DNA of 64,000 bases from Sandaracinaceae bacterium (GTDB lineage: Bacteria > Myxococcota_A > Polyangia > Polyangiales > Houyiibacteriaceae). The stretch covers positions 1 to 64,000 of the forward strand of contig JACKEI010000003.1 in NCBI GenBank assembly GCA_020633075.1. The letters are read 5' to 3'. Positions within the stretch are counted from its first letter, which is position 1; the number at the start of each line of letters is the position of its first letter. This document shows, piece by piece, positions 53,971-62,602 of this stretch. Position numbers and translations under genes: made by a program. The notes under the pieces are model-generated. The model saw nothing but the letters and a program-made list of their open reading frames with translations. It made no database searches and had not been told where the DNA came from.

Positions 53971-54171
53971 CGGTCGCATGTCGCACGCCGCTCTGAGATC
54001 GAGCGACGGCATGATGCGGCACCCTCGCTTCGGCGTCATGCGCGAGGCGCAGGGGGAGACGGGGAGGTCCGACTGTCGGTCGAACCGGTTGTAGACGCCG
54101 ACAGATGCCTCGCGCGAGGCCGCGATGAGTCATCGCGAGGTCACTCCGTCGCGGCTCCCGTCGGTGGCCGT

Positions 54172-55176
54172 TCATGAGGGCAGGATGCCGAGCAGCACCT
54201 CACGTAGCGGGAGTTCGAAGTACTGGGTCAGGACAAAGCGGAGACCCCACTCCACGGTGAAGCTCATCAGAGCGTAGGCCCCGGGTCGCAAGGCACCGGG
54301 TTGGGCTTCCCGCAGCCAGCGATAGAGCGTCCACCACGCGTAGAGATTCGAGATCGGGCCCAACGTGTACGCCCGAACTCGGAGCGCCTCGCGCATCGAG
54401 CGCTTGGAGGCAAACGCGAAGAGTCCCACCGCTGCGGTGATACCTACCAAGGAGAGCCCGAGTCGGGCGAAGTTCGTGGCGAACGCGACGCGCTCGACGC
54501 CTCGCTGCGCGTGCGTGAGGCCGAGGTCGGCGAATGGACCGGAGAGCTGGACATGCACGACGACTGCAGCGAGCATCGCGCTAGAGACGATGGCGGCCGT
54601 GGCATAGACGCCCGGGTGAACGCGCGGCTCAGCGTTGGCGAGGCTCGCTGCAAGAACGCTGGGCTTGACGGTGGCATCCCACCACGTCGCGACAAGCCCA
54701 CGCTTCGCTCGAGGCGATGGTCCGCTCACCTTTCCGCAACACCGCCACCAACGCGTCGTCTCCGGCGGTCGAGGACGACCTGCGGCGACCCAGGCGTCGT
54801 ACGCGACATCGAACTTGGCGGCGATGGCTTCGAAGTCGCAGACGTCCTCCCTCAGGAGATAGGCGTCCGACACGGCGCTGTCACTCGAGAGGTAGTAGTA
54901 GCGCGTGAACGCGTTTCCCTCGTCCGACAGATCCTGCTCCGAAAACTTTCCGCAGATGAACGCGTCTTCGAACGCGTACGCGGAGAGGGTCCCGTCGCGC
55001 AGCTCCTGGATAGCCGCGACGACCTCGTCGTCCAGTAGGTGATCGGCGCCAACCCAGCCGCGCAGCATGCACCACTTCACGTAGACCGCGATGTGATTCG
55101 AGGCTCGCGCCCAGCGCTCCTCCTCGTCAGCACCTGCAGCGCTGTCGTAATGCCACGATGCATCGTCGTACTTCAC
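54172..55176 (-). CDS. DUF7832-like domain protein with C-terminal membrane segments
   Basis: The protein is about 334 residues from GTG 55176, chosen because the family begins with KYDDASWHY; the frame is open to 55266. The first 140 residues match the DUF7832 type found in immunity-like proteins (YDDASWHY, SNHIAVYVKWCMLRGW, AFEDAFICGKFSEQDLSDEG, FTRYYYLSSD). The C-terminal half has about three hydrophobic helices (around 200-220, 245-265 and the C-terminus). It lies next to a SUKH-type immunity gene on the opposite strand; no toxin gene is present. A role in contact-dependent competition is inference from the families. Confidence 0.65.
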   Translation of the reverse strand: MKYDDASWHYDSAAGADEEERWARASNHIAVYVKWCMLRGWVGADHLLDDEVVAAIQELRDGTLSAYAFEDAFICGKFSEQDLSDEGNAFTRYYYLSSDSAVSDAYLLREDVCDFEAIAAKFDVAYDAWVAAGRPRPPETTRWWRCCGKVSGPSPRAKRGLVATWWDATVKPSVLAASLANAEPRVHPGVYATAAIVSSAMLAAVVVHVQLSGPFADLGLTHAQRGVERVAFATNFARLGLSLVGITAAVGLFAFASKRSMREALRVRAYTLGPISNLYAWWTLYRWLREAQPGALRPGAYALMSFTVEWGLRFVLTQYFELPLREVLLGILPS

Positions 55177-55408
55177 CGGCCGGACAGTAGCAGACCCCGC
55201 GGTTCGCGCCCCGTGCGTGGCGGCGTCCAAGAACAGAGAGTCCTCAAGGCTCACTTGAACGGCCACCTGCGCAGTATGCTGTCGGTGCGCGCGCGCAAGC
55301 GAATGAGCCAGGACATTGCAATCAGCGCAGCGGCGCTCAGCTGTGAAGCAAGTTGCCGCACAACGGAACAGGGATTAGCCTCAGGTCTCAGCCGTCATTT
55401 TCAGCCGA

Positions 55409-56029
55409 ATGCACCCACACACCGCGAAGCTCTTGTCAATCGCAGGACCTGACATTTCCACTCCCTTGGTAGCTACCGAGATGTTAGGCATTCCGCGTGA
55501 TATAGAAACACTTCTCACTTTTCGAAACGGATTCTACGCGTTCGAGAGTGCTCTCCTTGTGCTTCCGTACTTTGGTTCCGATGCCGTGCCTGGTATCCTT
55601 GATTGGAATCATCCTAGTGGTTGGAAGTCTTACTATCCTCACCTCGACCCAGAAATTACGTTCTTCGCAATGGACGTTTTCTGTGGCCAGTTCGGGTTTT
55701 CAGAAGACTCTGTTTATCGACTAGACGCAGAAACAGGAGAGACGCATTTCCATGCGTCAAACCTGGAAACATGGGCCGACAAGATCTTGTCGGATTTCGA
55801 TTTTGAGACAGGCTGGTCAGTCGCGCACGAATGGCAGCTTCGACACGGTGCCCTACCTACAAGCACGAGACTTATTCCACAGAAGCCGTTCGTTCTCGGG
55901 GGAGACTTCGATTCGGCCAACATGACGGCTGTCGAGATGGGCTCGGCGATGTGTAAGTTGGGAAGTCTCTCCACGTCTATTCGACATGTTCCGGATGGAA
56001 GCAAGGTGACCATCAAGGAGTGGGTCTAG
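55409..56029 (+). CDS. SMI1/KNR4 (SUKH) family immunity-type protein
   Basis: The 206-residue protein has SUKH features: IPRDIETLLTFRNGFYAFES near the N-terminus, LLVLPYFGS, FFAMDVFCGQFGF, then the C-terminal GWSVAHEWQLRHGALPTSTR, LIPQKPFVLGG and VPDGSKVTI. SUKH proteins neutralise polymorphic toxins in neighbours or sisters. The coding region is clearly lower in GC (about half, by eye) and uses codons unlike its neighbours, a sign of recent transfer. No toxin is linked, so it is an orphan immunity gene. No clear Shine-Dalgarno sequence. Confidence 0.82.
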   Translation: MHPHTAKLLSIAGPDISTPLVATEMLGIPRDIETLLTFRNGFYAFESALLVLPYFGSDAVPGILDWNHPSGWKSYYPHLDPEITFFAMDVFCGQFGFSEDSVYRLDAETGETHFHASNLETWADKILSDFDFETGWSVAHEWQLRHGALPTSTRLIPQKPFVLGGDFDSANMTAVEMGSAMCKLGSLSTSIRHVPDGSKVTIKEWV

Positions 56030-56256
56030 GCCCATATCCCGCACAAGCATGCGTGCTCGGTTTAGAAGCTGGGACGTAGCGTAGATGGTCCAGTGACACG
56101 TGATCCGGATAGGCTACGGGTCGTTGATGGCCACGACTCCCCAGAAGCGCCCAGCGGCGCGCGCCCCTCGTACAAGCGTCCAAACGCCAGTCGCCGTGAC
56201 TCCGAGCTGCCCGCCAACGTCTTCCAGAAGCGCGGCCTCGTTGACAACGGCAGGCC

Positions 56257-58023
56257 TCAGCCGTGTCGCTCCACGCGCTCCTTCACGCCGAGCAACATGC
56301 GACGATCCATGGCGAAGCCGATGGGCTCGATCGCGGCGCCATAGGCGAGCTTCATCCCGAGGTCGTCCGAGGTCGCGGTGCGGTAGCGGCTGATGAATCG
56401 GCAGCGGTCGGAACCGAGGGGCTCGAGGAAGAAGAGCCAGCACGACTCCACCCAGGCCTTGCCCGCGGCCTTAGCGGCGGGGTCGGCGGCGCCGAACGCG
56501 AGCCAGTAGCGCCCCCGCTCCACCTCGACCACCGGCAACGGGGGCATGTCGGGGTGCAGCCGGAGCCCGTCGCCCACCTTCACCTCCCACTCGGGATGGA
56601 TGCGCTCTGCGTTTCGCACCTCGCAACCCACCACGTTCTCGAGCCACTGGTAGCTGTAGAAGCCGCCGCGATCGGCGCCGATCTGGGCGACCCACGGCCA
56701 CACGGCGTCGGCGGGCGCGTCGATCTCGACGCCGTGGGTCCAGTGGGACGTCGGCGCGGGGACGAGCTCATCCCCGGGGTAGCTGCGCGCGGCCGTGGCC
56801 TCGTCGACGCCCCAGCGTCGCTGACCGCTCCGCAGGAACGGCGTCAGCATCGCCGCCACCATGACGGCAGCGCCGCCGGCACCCTCCACCACGTCGCGCC
56901 ACCCGTCGCGTGCCCTGCCCTCGCAGCGGCGCTTCAGGTTGTGGAGCTGCGCGGTCTCCATGAGCCGGTGCACCGGGGTGATCCACGCGGCGTGCAGGCG
57001 CTGGTCGGAGGAGAAGGCCGCGCGCACCCGAGCGTGCAGACGTGTGCTGCGTGCGTCGAGAGGCTCGAGCGCGAAGGCCCAGGTCACCTGCCAGAAGCGC
57101 GGAGGTCGTTTTGACGCGAACGGCAGCTGCTTCTTCGCCTCGGGATCGAAGAGCCCGCCGAGCACGAGCGCGCGCTCCGGGTCGATGGCGAGCACCTCGA
57201 AGCCATCGGTGCCCTCGGGGGTCGCGGGGATCACCTGACCGACCTCCAGCGACTGCATCTCGGGGTGAAGCTCACGCGCGGAGGGCCGGTTCGCGTTGTC
57301 CAGCGTGTCGAGCGAGTAGAAGCCGGCCCTGCCTCCGCCCATCTGCACCAGCCAGGGCCAGATCTGCGCAGGCGAGGCGGCGATGGTGACGCCGTGGGTG
57401 AGCGTCCCGGTTGCGTCCGACAGCAGCGTGTCGCCGGGGAGCGAGCGCTCGTCTTCCCGGCTCTCGGGTGTGCCGTGCTCCCGTGCGAGCGCCGCGAAGA
57501 GCGTGCGCCGCACGAGGTGCGAGCCAGGGCCGATCACGAGCCAGTATTGCTCGAAGCGCCTCCAGGAGGCGTCGTCGGTCGCGTCGACGCGGACCTCGAC
57601 CTCCACGCGGCTGTCTCGCTCCCCAAACGGCAGCACGCGCAGCGCCCACGCCACCTTGACCCAGCCCGCCTCGTCGAACGCGGCGTAGGCCGCGGGCCCA
57701 TCCACGTGCACGAACGGGATGTCGAGCTGCCACACCTTGCCGATCGCGCCCACGACCACCTCGCGCGGCTCCTCGATGAGGATCTGAAAGCCGGGGTGTT
57801 CGGCGCTCGAGGCGATGGCCTCGAGGCGGAGCTCCACCTTCTCGACCGTGCCCGTCCAGCGCGACGGCAGGGTGCGCAAGGCGAACAGCGCCTTCACGAA
57901 CGACGAGCGCGCGAGGTCTTGGTGCCGAACGAGCTCCCACGCACGCTCGGGTGTGAGGGCGAGCTCGACGGCGGACAGCTCCAGCTTGCGCGGGGTCGGC
58001 AGCACGAGATCGAGGGCGCTCAT
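56257..58023 (-). CDS. Multi-domain SRPBCC protein (three tandem START-like modules)
   Basis: The 588-residue protein has an N-terminal module (about 10-180, ELALTPERAWELVRH, GKVWQLDIPFVHVDG) and two clear polyketide-cyclase/START-like modules that resemble each other: THGVTIAASPAQIWPWLVQM, GFYSLDTLDN and, later, THGVEIDAPADAVWPWVAQI, GFYSYQWLEN. The second and third repeat pattern suggests internal duplication. One membrane helix may lie between them (GGAAVMVAAMLTPFL). Ligand and role are unknown. It is alone on this strand with no partner gene. Confidence 0.82.
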   Translation of the reverse strand: MSALDLVLPTPRKLELSAVELALTPERAWELVRHQDLARSSFVKALFALRTLPSRWTGTVEKVELRLEAIASSAEHPGFQILIEEPREVVVGAIGKVWQLDIPFVHVDGPAAYAAFDEAGWVKVAWALRVLPFGERDSRVEVEVRVDATDDASWRRFEQYWLVIGPGSHLVRRTLFAALAREHGTPESREDERSLPGDTLLSDATGTLTHGVTIAASPAQIWPWLVQMGGGRAGFYSLDTLDNANRPSARELHPEMQSLEVGQVIPATPEGTDGFEVLAIDPERALVLGGLFDPEAKKQLPFASKRPPRFWQVTWAFALEPLDARSTRLHARVRAAFSSDQRLHAAWITPVHRLMETAQLHNLKRRCEGRARDGWRDVVEGAGGAAVMVAAMLTPFLRSGQRRWGVDEATAARSYPGDELVPAPTSHWTHGVEIDAPADAVWPWVAQIGADRGGFYSYQWLENVVGCEVRNAERIHPEWEVKVGDGLRLHPDMPPLPVVEVERGRYWLAFGAADPAAKAAGKAWVESCWLFFLEPLGSDRCRFISRYRTATSDDLGMKLAYGAAIEPIGFAMDRRMLLGVKERVERHG

Positions 58024-58221
58024 GCGCAGGAGCTTACGACGCGCTGTCGGCCTTGCACAGACGGGCGCGTGACCACGGTCGGCATGGCGGCGCTTACGCC
58101 GTGAAGCCTGCGATGGCGCGCGCGGCCGGCCTCTATGTCATCAGCCCGCGTGCGGATCCACCAGCACACGCACGCGCGCGACGTTTCGCTCGTTGAGGCG
58201 GCGGCGGCTGACTCCCTCTCC

Positions 58222-59163
58222 TCACTCGGATTCGCCGAGCGCGTCCAACACTCCGCGCATCGACGCCGCGTTCACTCGGAGCTGGGCGAGGGCTTCCTCC
58301 AGCGTGGCGTTGGCGGGCTCCTGGCACGCACGCACACGAGACCGTCTCAGCGTCCTGTCCAGGTCGCGCTGTACGGACTCGACGTGGTCGATGAGGAGCG
58401 CGTCTTTGTCGAGCATGGCAGGTAGCTCCTCGAACACCCTCATGATCGACCTGGTGGCGAGCTCCTGCCCCTCGGTTGGTTCAGTCGGACCCGCGACGAC
58501 CCTGTCGGGACAGCGAGCCGTCAGAGCAGCCCGCGCAGCGAGCACGACGGTGCATGCCTCGCTCAGCCCGGCGTAGGACAGCTCCCCCTCGCACTCCAAG
58601 CAAGTCTCACCTTCGTCTTGGGGGTCGGCGCACAGGCGCGTGGTGCTGGAGCAGCTCAACGCCGAGGCGTCCAGGTCCTCGGACCCCGTGCAGTACGCCA
58701 CGTCTTGCAGGTAGCGCTGGTAGTCGACGGCGCACTCCGGGGCGCCCGTCGCGTGTACGCCATCGAGCGCGTTGGGGTGGTCGGCGCGAAAGCGCCCAAT
58801 CAACGCGGCTAGAGCGGCGCAGGTCGTCGCGATGTCGCTCGAGCGCGGCAGGTCGTCCTCATAGGCGCCTTGCGATCCCTGGATGATGAAGTCGTACGTC
58901 ACCCGGCACCGTGCATGCAGAAACGCGCCTCGGATGTCGAGTGCTTCGTCGAGGGCTCCCAGGGTGTCCAGGGTGAGGATCTCTTCCCGCGAAAAGCCGA
59001 GCTCGGCGGGGATGCGCCCCCAGTAGCCCCGCACGTCGTAGACGTTGCACGGCGGGTCTGGGTCTTGGCACCCGACCGCCGAGAGCGCGCTCAGCACCGC
59101 AAGTGCGACGTAGGCGCCGCTCAGCGCCGAGCGTGCCAGTGAAGTGTCCCTCTGGAGTTGCAT
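58222..59163 (-). CDS. Cys-rich lipoprotein of unknown function
   Basis: The protein is about 313 residues from ATG 59163, with lipobox LSAVGCQD. The mature protein is helical with many Cys (CNVYD, CRVTYDF, TTCAAL, ECAVDY, YCTGSE, LSCSSTTRLCA, CLECEG), suggesting several disulfides. No family was recognised. The 198-bp region after it (58024-58221) shows no convincing gene. Confidence 0.72.
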   Translation of the reverse strand: MQLQRDTSLARSALSGAYVALAVLSALSAVGCQDPDPPCNVYDVRGYWGRIPAELGFSREEILTLDTLGALDEALDIRGAFLHARCRVTYDFIIQGSQGAYEDDLPRSSDIATTCAALAALIGRFRADHPNALDGVHATGAPECAVDYQRYLQDVAYCTGSEDLDASALSCSSTTRLCADPQDEGETCLECEGELSYAGLSEACTVVLAARAALTARCPDRVVAGPTEPTEGQELATRSIMRVFEELPAMLDKDALLIDHVESVQRDLDRTLRRSRVRACQEPANATLEEALAQLRVNAASMRGVLDALGESE

Positions 59164-59543
59164 GCTGCGGGTCCCTCGCTGCTGTCTAGCGCGCACGGTG
59201 TGCCGCGTCCACCTCGACCGCAGTGCCTCGCGCTCTGCGGAGCTGTGCCACCGGCCGAGGGAACGAGCTTCACGGGCTCATCGTGCCACGGGCGCGCGGG
59301 GCCCCACACACGCTGCCCGACGCGCACGGTCACGATCACGAGCACGAGCACGATCAGGGGTACGACGACGGACGATCCGCACAGGCGCGAAAGACAGCGT
59401 TCCGAGCGTCTGGACCACACGGTTGCGCGTTTTCTGGTGACGGGCGACCATTTCCAACGAGACCCCGGTGCAGGAACGGTGGCCCTGCACAGCATCCTCC
59501 AGGCCATGCGACGCTGGTCGCAGAAAGGTTCAGGGCGAACTCC
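59164..59543. other. 380-bp divergent intergenic region without a supported gene
   Basis: It separates the Cys-rich lipoprotein gene from the beta-helix lipoprotein gene, so it must hold two promoters. It contains a repetitive CACGATCACGAGCACGAG-like tract around 59330-59355. Short open frames, one of which has a hydrophobic run on the minus strand, lack start signals and coding features. Confidence 0.5.
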
Positions 59544-60938
59544 ATGACGGTGCATCTCTCCTCACTCGTGCGCGCGGCGACGGTCGCCGCGGGGACTCTC
59601 GCGTTCGGCGTCGCTGCCGTTGGCTGCGGCGGCGACAGCGGCGGCCGCTTCCCCGCCAACAACTGTTCGGACTTCGACACCGCCAACTGCGTCGAGATCG
59701 AAGGGGGCGACGCGGCCGGTCTGCTCGCCGCGGTCAACGCGCTCGGGGACGACACGACCATCATCCTGGGGCCCGGGACCTTCGCGATGGACAACCAGGT
59801 GACCATCCGGGGCGCCAACGGCGTGAACCTCGTCGGTCAAGGCATGGACGAGACGGTGCTCGTCTTCACGGGTAACACCGCGCAGTCCAACGGCATCGAC
59901 GTCATCGCGGACGACTTCGTGGTGCAGGACCTGCACGTGCTCGACGCCCCCAAGGACGGCATCCGCGTGGAGGCCAGCACGGGCGTGACCTTCCGGCGCA
60001 TCCGCTCCAGCTGGACCAACCCCGGGCGCGGCACCAACGGCGCCTACGGCATCTACCCGGTGCGCTGCTTCGACGTGCTCGTAGAAGACAGCGAGGCCAT
60101 CAACGCGTCCGACGCGGGCCTGTACGTGGGTCAGTGCCACCGCGTGGTGGTGCGCAGGAACCGGGTCCTCGACAACGTGGCGGGGCTCGAGATCGAGAAC
60201 ACCGAGTACGCGGACGTGTACGAGAACCACGCCGAGGGCAACACCATGGGCTTCCTCGTGTACGACCTGCCCGGCAACCCGGTCGTCGGGCGCGACGTGC
60301 ACATCCACGACAACACCGCGCGCGCCAACAACGGCCGCAATTTTTCGCCGGGTGGCACGGTCTCCCTGGTGCCCGCCGGCCTCGGGCTGGTCATCGCGTC
60401 GTCGCGGCGCGTCATCGTCGACGGCAACACCTTCGAGGGCAACTACGCGCAAGACATCGCCATCGCCAGCGGGCTGCTGATCGAACAATCCGAGGCCGCC
60501 TGGGAGCTCACCCCCGCGAACATCGTCGGCGACTTCGCCGAGCTGGGCCTGCCCGCGGGGGCCACGCCGGGGACGGTGGTGAACTTCGCCGTCACGGACG
60601 TGGTCGTCCGCAACAACACGCACATGCGCGTCGAGACGCGCCACGACATCGTGCGTCAGCTCGGCGCGCTCATCTCCGGGGCCTACGACGGAGCGACGCC
60701 CGCCGCGGTCCTCTACGATGGCCTGGGCGAGTCCATGTTCAACGCAGCGGACGGGTCCATGACCTCCAACGACGCCAACATCTGTGTGGGCGAGAACAAC
60801 GCGACCTTCGTCAACATCGACGTGGAGAGCCAGGCCGCGGCGCCCCCATTCGCGCCCATCTTGTACCTCCAGAGCGACGAGCTGTTCGCCTACGGGTGCA
60901 CGAGCTTCACGCCGGCGCTCGTCCCGGTGGAGCTGTAG
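59544..60938 (+). CDS. Parallel beta-helix (right-handed) lipoprotein
   Basis: The 464-residue protein has lipobox VAAVGCGG. After a short Cys-containing region (CSDFDTANCVEIEGG), residues about 50-330 are a right-handed beta-helix with recurrent PbH1-type rungs (GIRVEASTGVTFRRIR, DVLVEDSEAINASDAGLYVG, VVVRRNRVLDNVAGLEIEN, DVYENHAEGN). Such folds occur in polysaccharide-active or binding proteins and in nitrous-oxide-reductase maturation NosD-like proteins; neither copper nor catalytic residues can be assigned. Encoded alone, with a long 5' intergenic region. Confidence 0.87.
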   Translation: MTVHLSSLVRAATVAAGTLAFGVAAVGCGGDSGGRFPANNCSDFDTANCVEIEGGDAAGLLAAVNALGDDTTIILGPGTFAMDNQVTIRGANGVNLVGQGMDETVLVFTGNTAQSNGIDVIADDFVVQDLHVLDAPKDGIRVEASTGVTFRRIRSSWTNPGRGTNGAYGIYPVRCFDVLVEDSEAINASDAGLYVGQCHRVVVRRNRVLDNVAGLEIENTEYADVYENHAEGNTMGFLVYDLPGNPVVGRDVHIHDNTARANNGRNFSPGGTVSLVPAGLGLVIASSRRVIVDGNTFEGNYAQDIAIASGLLIEQSEAAWELTPANIVGDFAELGLPAGATPGTVVNFAVTDVVVRNNTHMRVETRHDIVRQLGALISGAYDGATPAAVLYDGLGESMFNAADGSMTSNDANICVGENNATFVNIDVESQAAAPPFAPILYLQSDELFAYGCTSFTPALVPVEL

Positions 60939-61088
60939 GCGGACGCGTCTCGAGGGGCTCTCGTCCCGACGGAACGACTCAGCTACGTTGCGCCTCAGAG
61001 GACCGATGAGCTCGAGAGCATCTAGCCACGGCCGCGGCGCGTCGAGCCTCGCGAGTCACCGCGGACCATGTGCGTGCCGCCGAGCTAG

Positions 61089-61300
61089 CTGGTCCTCGGC
61101 GAACGCGACCTCGAGCGGGTCGTCGCCGGCATCGTCGAGTACGCGTACCTGCACGTTGTGCCCGGGGGCTGAGAGCAGTTCTCCCTCGTTGAAACGAAAC
61201 GTGGATGATCAGCCCAGCACGCGATCGCCCGGCTCGAAGCGCACGCCCGAGTGCCCGGGCTCGCCCTCGTGACCCCGTAGCGGCGCCACGACGTCGCGCG
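61089..61300 (-). pseudogene. Possible small gene interrupted by a stop codon
   Basis: On the minus strand the frame reads GVRFEPGDRVLG, then a TGA (61211-61209), then in the same frame FRFNEGELLSAPGHNVQVRV and EVAFAEDQL. The two parts look like one protein in which a Trp codon became TGA; the family is not recognised. The rest of the 377-bp space 60939-61315 shows no gene. Confidence 0.3.
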
Positions 61301-61315
61301 TGGCACGCTCCCGCC

Positions 61316-62119
61316 ATGCGCACGAGCATCCTCGCACTACTCTTCCTGGTCGGCTGCGGAGCGCGTGGGCCCGCCCGGTCGGCCGTTGCCCTGGGGGAGC
61401 CCGAGACGCTCCCAACGACCGCCACGCCTGCCCCGGGCGAGGCGGCGCTCGGCCCGGACTTCATGGTGCGGGAGCTGAGCTCCGGCGTCTTGCTGCACGT
61501 CTCCTGGACGGAGCTCCCCGAGTGGGGGCGCATCTCCTCGAACGGCTTGGTGGTGCTCGGTGCCCGGGAAGCGCTGCTGGTGGACACGACCTGGGATGAC
61601 GGCGGGACGGAGCGGTTGTTGGACCACGTCGAGTCAGCGTACGGCCGCCGCGTGTCGCACGCCGTGGTGACGCACTCGCACGAAGATCGGATGGGAGGCA
61701 TCCGCGCGCTGCAGCGTCGGTCCGTGACGGTGCACGGGCTCTCCCTGACCGCGGAGCGGGCACGCGCGGCAGGCAAACCCGCGCCTGACCAGACCTTCGC
61801 AACCGAGGCGAACCTCGACGTCGACGGTGTTCACGCGGAGGTGTTCTTCCCCGGCGCGGCGCACGCGCCCGACAACGTCGTCGTGTGGCTACCGGACGTG
61901 GGCGTCCTTTTTGGCACGTGCATGATCCGTGAGCTCGCGAGCACGTCGGTGGGCAACCTGGCTGACGCATCGCTCGACACGTGGGTGGCGTCCGTCTCGG
62001 CGGTGCGGCGTCGCGTGCCGGCGCCGCGCGTCGTCGTACCAGGTCACGGTGAGCCCGGAGATGCGACGCTGCTCGACCACACCATCGCGCTGGTACGTGC
62101 CGCTCAACGCCAACCGTGA
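61316..62119 (+). CDS. Subclass B1-type metallo-beta-lactamase (lipoprotein)
   Basis: The protein is about 267 residues from ATG 61316, with an N-terminal lipobox FLVGCGARG. The MBL fold has all six subclass B1 zinc ligands: H120, H122 and D124 in THSHEDRMGG, H183 in GAAHAPDNVV, C202 in FGTCMIRE, and H244 in VPGHGEPG. Also B1-like are NGLVVLGAREALLVDTTWDD near the N-terminus and STSVGNLADA after the Cys. The motif set matches VIM/NDM-type enzymes closely; the His-Thr-x-Asp-Asn motif has Ala in place of Thr. Hydrolysis of beta-lactams is a family-level inference; no neighbouring transporter, integron or mobile gene is seen. Confidence 0.82.
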   Translation: MRTSILALLFLVGCGARGPARSAVALGEPETLPTTATPAPGEAALGPDFMVRELSSGVLLHVSWTELPEWGRISSNGLVVLGAREALLVDTTWDDGGTERLLDHVESAYGRRVSHAVVTHSHEDRMGGIRALQRRSVTVHGLSLTAERARAAGKPAPDQTFATEANLDVDGVHAEVFFPGAAHAPDNVVVWLPDVGVLFGTCMIRELASTSVGNLADASLDTWVASVSAVRRRVPAPRVVVPGHGEPGDATLLDHTIALVRAAQRQP

Positions 62120-62334
62120 TCGGGTGTAGGACCCCTTGGCGGCTTCCTCGTTGTGCTCACTGCACCAGGCACGGTGGGCCCGCGAGGGCTGCGGACGGCG
62201 TGCGCCGCGGGTCGCCGACGCTGATCCACCGCGTATTGCGGACCGAGAGCACGTCCAATCTGCCGTCGACGTAGCGGCGGGTGACCAGCACGACGGCGCC
62301 TCGCTTCCTTGCGTGTCCCCCGCAAGCTCCGCGT

Positions 62335-62463
62335 GTGCGACAGGCCCTCGAAGAGCACCGTGGAGGCATCGTCACCTACGGGCTGACTCCGCCCAAGCTG
62401 AGCTACCCACTGGAGAAGCGGGCGTGGGTTGCGGGCCGCGAAGCCGAACGCACCAGCTCGCCC
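62335..62463 (+). pseudogene. 5' fragment of an MTHFR-like gene within a gene-poor region
   Basis: From GTG 62335 the frame reads VRQALEEHRGGIVTYGLTPP then EKRAWVAGREAER, matching the N-terminus of the methylenetetrahydrofolate-reductase-like family (TYGLTPP...EK...A.REAER). The resemblance ends near 62463. The surrounding 62120-62602 space (483 bp) has only short, unsupported ORFs on the minus strand. Confidence 0.35.
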
Positions 62464-62602
62464 CCACGTGCAGCAGCAGTTCGAACTCCGAGATGTGCCC
62501 CTCGCGGTCGTCGAGGAGGTCCGAGACCGCGATGTCCGCCAGCAGGGCAGCGCCGGCGCGCGTCATGTCCTCGTTCGGCTCGATGGGCTTCGGCCCAGCC
62601 GC

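Noticed and set aside
56062..56247. Short minus-strand ORFs upstream of the SUKH/SRPBCC genes
   Set aside because: One frame reads like a decayed fragment (GVWTLVRGARAAGRFWGVV), but it is too short and unrecognised to call.
59121..59555. 144-residue minus-strand ORF with a hydrophobic stretch
   Set aside because: It overlaps the signal peptide region of a supported gene, lacks a ribosome site and starts in the coding region of the beta-helix gene.
62157..62375. 72-residue minus-strand ORF (ends LAGPPCLVQ)
   Set aside because: No recognised family or ribosome site; it overlaps the MTHFR-like fragment and seems non-coding or a relic.
62372..62566. 64-residue minus-strand ORF (MTRAGAALLADIAVSDLL...)
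   Set aside because: Composition is plausible for coding but no family, Shine-Dalgarno sequence or conserved context could be seen; left uncalled.
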